This document shows positions 7,146 to 8,690 of a stretch of 8,690 nucleotides of DNA, piece by piece. Source of the stretch: an uncultured Oscillospiraceae bacterium (lineage in GTDB: Bacteria > Bacillota > Clostridia > Oscillospirales > Oscillospiraceae); the NCBI GenBank assembly GCA_937915075.1, contig CALDMA010000339.1, positions 1 through 8,690 on the forward strand, read 5' to 3'. A program made the position numbers and the translations under genes. Each line of letters starts with the position of its first letter. The first letter of the stretch is position 1. The notes beneath the pieces are model-generated. The model ran no database searches, was not told the origin of the DNA, and saw nothing but the letters and a program-made list of their open reading frames with translations.

Positions 7146-7173
7146 AGTTTAATTGCTTTCTTATATATTGCAA
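7146..7173 (-). promoter_or_regulatory. Candidate promoter of the carboxyltransferase-tct operon
   Basis: On the minus strand, TTGCAA (7168-7173), a 16-base spacer, then TAAACT (7146-7151), each matching the sigma-A consensus at four of six positions. A weak match is usual for promoters that need a LysR activator. The start point would be near 7139, placing the ATAC-N7-GTAT site (centre 7207) about 68 bases upstream, the expected activation distance. Overall this is a geometric argument, not proof. Confidence 0.4.
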
Positions 7174-7176
7174 TTA
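7150..7176. repeat. Inverted repeat TAATTGC-N13-GCAATTA overlapping the divergent promoters
   Basis: Perfect 7-base arms at 7150-7156 and 7170-7176. The right arm overlaps the self-complementary TTGCAA that can serve as -35 in both directions. It may be a second contact site for a regulator. The left arm plus two bases (TAATTGCTT) recurs at 8130-8138. Confidence 0.35.
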
Positions 7177-7196
7177 TTGTTTTTTTATGTTATCAT
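7168..7196 (+). promoter_or_regulatory. Candidate promoter of the second LysR gene
   Basis: TTGCAA (7168-7173), a 17-base spacer, then TATCAT (7191-7196, five of six to consensus). The start point would be near 7203, about 28 bases before the LysR ATG. The LysR-type site at 7200-7214 would cover that start point, consistent with the usual autorepression in this family. Confidence 0.45.
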
Positions 7197-7199
7197 AAT

Positions 7200-7214
7200 A
7201 TACACATTATGTAT
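7200..7214. promoter_or_regulatory. LysR-type binding site (ATAC-N7-GTAT)
   Basis: ATAC (7200-7203) and GTAT (7211-7214) are separated by exactly seven bases, with T7201 and A7213 forming the T-N11-A core. This is the consensus described for LysR regulators such as BenM and CatM. It lies between a LysR gene and the divergent operon, the classical place for the site through which the regulator represses itself and activates its neighbour. A partly overlapping 6-base dyad, CATAAT-N6-ATTATG, covers 7194-7211. Confidence 0.6.
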
Positions 7215-7230
7215 CAGGCAGGTGTAAACG

Positions 7231-8118
7231 ATGGAACTGACTCAGCTTCGCTATTTTCAGGTCGCAGCCAACTACGAGCATATCTCGCGTGCGGCAGAAG
7301 CCTTGAACATTTCACAGCCGGCTTTAAGCACAATGATCACCAGGCTGGAAAAAGAACTGAATGTTCCTCTGTTCGACCACAATGGCCGCTCCATCGTACT
7401 CAATGAAAACGGGCGCCGGTTCCTCAAGCGCGTGAACCACATCCTTACAGAGGTAGACAGCTCAAAGCGTGAGCTGCAGGAAATGGCAAACGAGCACGAT
7501 AATACGATCTCCCTCGCCGTATCATCTTCACAGTTTCTACAGGGAATGCACACATTTATGTATCAGCACCTCGATTACAAATGGCATCAGCGTGTTGCCG
7601 ACAATAAGGAGATCGTCTCGCTGCTCAACCTCGGTCAAATCGATATGGCGGTTACGTCCCCCCGCATCTACGGCAGCGATTACCACTCGATTCTTCTCTC
7701 CAATGACGAATTTAAGCTGGCCGTTCATAAGGACAATCCCCTCGCTCAGAAGAAAAGTGTCCGTCTGCGCGATATTCAGGATGAGCGATTTATCATGCTG
7801 CTCAAGGATCTGCCTTTCCGCATCCAGACCGACCGAATCTTTACCGAGCTTGGCATCACGCCTCTCTATAGCATGGAATGCGACCATTTGCTCCGCCGCG
7901 AACTGATTAACGCGAACGCAGGGGTAACGATCGCTTCACAGTCTGCTTCCTTTCGCCATCTATACAGCGATAATATTCGCTTTTTGGATATTGAAGATGT
8001 CCATCAGACCCGCGAGATCGTTTTGACCTACCTGAACGACCGTCATTTAAGCCATGCATCCAAAGCCTTTATCTCTTTTTTGAAGCAAAAATTCAGCGGC
8101 GATGATCCGAAATCATAA
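7231..8118 (+). CDS. LysR-type regulator, probable controller of the divergent operon
   Basis: This is a 295-residue LysR-family regulator. The N-terminal winged helix-turn-helix starts MELTQLRYFQVAANYEHISR, with the recognition region AAEALNISQPALSTMITRLE at about 21-40 and the wing segment LFDHNGRSIVLNENGRRFL at about 47-65. A linker helix follows, and then an effector-binding domain from about residue 90. The ATG at 7231 has AGGTG (7220-7224) six bases upstream. It is divergent from the carboxyltransferase gene across 170 bases that hold an ATAC-N7-GTAT site. By family precedent it should sense a substrate or intermediate of the neighbouring pathway, activate the operon and repress itself. 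The effector is unknown. No obvious terminator follows it before the hairpin at 8464. Confidence 0.95.
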   Translation: MELTQLRYFQVAANYEHISRAAEALNISQPALSTMITRLEKELNVPLFDHNGRSIVLNENGRRFLKRVNHILTEVDSSKRELQEMANEHDNTISLAVSSSQFLQGMHTFMYQHLDYKWHQRVADNKEIVSLLNLGQIDMAVTSPRIYGSDYHSILLSNDEFKLAVHKDNPLAQKKSVRLRDIQDERFIMLLKDLPFRIQTDRIFTELGITPLYSMECDHLLRRELINANAGVTIASQSASFRHLYSDNIRFLDIEDVHQTREIVLTYLNDRHLSHASKAFISFLKQKFSGDDPKS

Positions 8119-8219
8119 TTCATACGTTATAATTGCTTAAAAAAAAACGTATTGAACATTATTGTTTTTCTTGTCATACTACATACAGTTCTTATCCCAA
8201 TGTGCAGAGGTGAGATGTA
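8119..8219. other. AT-rich stretch resembling the 7145-7215 control region
   Basis: This region lies after the second LysR stop and holds no convincing gene. It shares TAATTGCTT (8130-8138 versus 7150-7158), TATTG, ATTATTGTTTTT (8158-8169 versus 7173-7184) and a following TCATA with the upstream control region, in the same order with small length changes. It also has an ATACGTT/AACGTAT inverted repeat (8122-8128 and 8146-8152). A weak promoter-like pair, TTGAAC (8152-8157) and CATACT (8175-8180) with a 17-base spacer, points toward the small ORF at 8220. Confidence 0.35.
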
Positions 8220-8399
8220 TTGAACGATCAAAATACATATAGCTTTCTATATAATGGCACCCCTTTCACCGTAACCGTTGCGTGCAAACAGAGCATGGAC
8301 AGCCTTCCGTTCGTTTCCTTGCCGCCGGCCGCTCCCTCTGCCGCCGTGCAGGCTCCTTGGGTCACGGCCCGCAGAATTGCTCACTTACCCTCTCGTTAA
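8220..8399 (+). CDS. Possible small ORF, 59 codons, TTG start; function unknown
   Basis: It is open from TTG at 8220 to TAA at 8397-8399. A good ribosome binding site, AGAGGTGAG (8206-8214), sits five bases upstream, and a weak promoter-like pair lies further upstream. An ATG at 8215 is followed after one codon by a stop and cannot be the start. The product would begin MNDQNTYSFLYNGTPFTV, then becomes Pro/Ala-rich and ends basic (VTARRIAHLPSR). I recognise no family, membrane segment or signal peptide. The strong hairpin at 8464-8507 could terminate it. The ribosome binding site is the main support; the compositionally odd C-terminal half argues for a chance ORF or the remnant of a decayed gene. 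Confidence 0.3.
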   Translation: MNDQNTYSFLYNGTPFTVTVACKQSMDSLPFVSLPPAAPSAAVQAPWVTARRIAHLPSR

Positions 8400-8463
8400 A
8401 CCATTCCTCATTGCTGCACTATCCTGTAAAAATGATATCTATACCCAGTCTCCTCTTTACTGT

Positions 8464-8507
8464 AAGAAACCCCTGCCGCGTCTGTTCTCAGACGGCAGGG
8501 GTTTCTT
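8464..8507. terminator. Strong hairpin, probable rho-independent terminator
   Basis: AAGAAACCCCTGCCG (8464-8478) pairs perfectly with 8493-8507 (15 bp). An inner TCTG/CAGA stem (8481-8484, 8489-8492) closes on TTCT, leaving a 2-base bulge. The outer A/T pairs supply a TTTCTT run on either strand, so it can work in both directions. It would end plus-strand transcription from the LysR gene or the small ORF. Confidence 0.8.
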
Positions 8508-8545
8508 GCGTATGGCGGGACGCGGGTCCATCATCCAAATCCAAG

Positions 8546-8690
8546 GTGTCGTCAGGAATTACAGCTTTTTCTGTTTCCGAACTCGTTGGCGCGGACAACG
8601 AAGGGCCGACTTCCCCCGCGGCCGAAAGCAGCCAGCTCCGCGTCGGCATGGAATGTGCCTACGCGCCGAGCAACTGGCAGGAGAGCGCCG
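8546..8690 (+). pseudogene. Start of an amino-acid ABC transporter binding-protein domain without a visible signal peptide; runs off the window
   Basis: The frame through 8639-8690 reads LRVGMECAYAPSNWQES, a hallmark opening of family 3 solute-binding proteins of polar amino-acid ABC transporters as found in Clostridia. It is preceded by an Asp/Glu/Ser/Ala-rich stretch (GADNEGPTSPAAESS) like the usual linker after the lipidated cysteine. However, none of the three plus-strand frames between the hairpin and 8600 encodes a hydrophobic signal or a lipobox. In this frame the sequence is open back to 8255, through the terminator, but the only starts (GTG 8282, ATG 8432, GTG 8546) lack ribosome binding sites. 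The 5' boundary given is therefore arbitrary. It may be a 5'-truncated pseudogene, a rearrangement joint or a frameshifted gene; the part beyond the window is needed to decide. Confidence 0.42.

Noticed and set aside
5927..7147. Long plus-strand open frame opposite the carboxyltransferase
   Set aside because: It is a compositional shadow; the minus strand holds the complete PccB-like protein with both active-site halves.
8122..8152. Inverted repeat ATACGTT-N17-AACGTAT as a terminator for the second LysR
   Set aside because: The stem is short, weak and has a long loop, and no U-run follows; the hairpin at 8464-8507 is a far better terminator.
8488..8649. Minus-strand open frame of 53 residues ending in the hairpin loop (tail ...DDGPASRHTQETPAV)
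   Set aside because: Its acidic tail looks plausible, but its stop lies inside the hairpin loop, it has no recognisable domain, and the plus strand over the same bases carries the specific LRVGMECAYAPSNW motif. Sequence right of the window could reopen this.
1..8690. CRISPR array, insertion sequence, tRNA or rRNA
   Set aside because: I saw no regularly spaced repeats, transposase motifs, terminal inverted repeats with target duplications, tRNA cloverleaf or rRNA-like sequence.

Overview
The window looks like chromosomal DNA from an anaerobic Bacillota, most likely a Clostridia/Oscillospiraceae-type gut bacterium. The grounds are moderate GC, strong AGGAGG-type ribosome binding sites, a short MKKALALIL...LVAC lipoprotein signal, and at the right edge an amino-acid-binding protein motif (LRVGMECAYAPSNW) that I associate with Clostridia. 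This placement is an inference; no rRNA or other marker gene is present.

Layout. (1) 48-935, plus strand: a LysR-type regulator. (2) 947-982: a perfect 15-bp hairpin between convergent genes, probably a two-way terminator. (3) 1013-7060, minus strand: a five-gene cluster transcribed right to left. It encodes a biotin-dependent carboxyltransferase (PccB/MmdA-like), a class III CaiB/BaiF CoA-transferase, and then the small membrane (TctB), large membrane (TctA) and lipoprotein binding (TctC) components of a tripartite tricarboxylate transporter (TTT). (4) 7061-7230: a divergent control region with a LysR-type site (ATAC-N7-GTAT) and candidate promoters in both directions. (5) 7231-8118, plus strand: a second LysR-type regulator, the likely controller of the operon. 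(6) 8119-8690: a sparse stretch with a diverged echo of the 7145-7215 control region, a possible 59-codon small ORF with a TTG start, a strong hairpin at 8464-8507, and the start of an amino-acid ABC transporter binding-protein domain that lacks a visible signal peptide and runs off the window.

How the genes may work together (inference): TctC captures a carboxylate outside the cell and TctA/TctB import it. The CoA-transferase makes its CoA thioester, using CoA from a cellular acyl-CoA. The carboxyltransferase then moves a carboxyl group between that acyl-CoA and biotin. If the flow is decarboxylation, the product acyl-CoA could donate its CoA to the next incoming acid, giving a CoA-recycling cycle. 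The biotin carrier, and either a biotin carboxylase or a membrane decarboxylase, are not in the window and would have to be encoded elsewhere. The substrate cannot be named from sequence. A second LysR-like dyad and a -10-like box just upstream of tctB suggest that the transporter half may also have its own inducible promoter.
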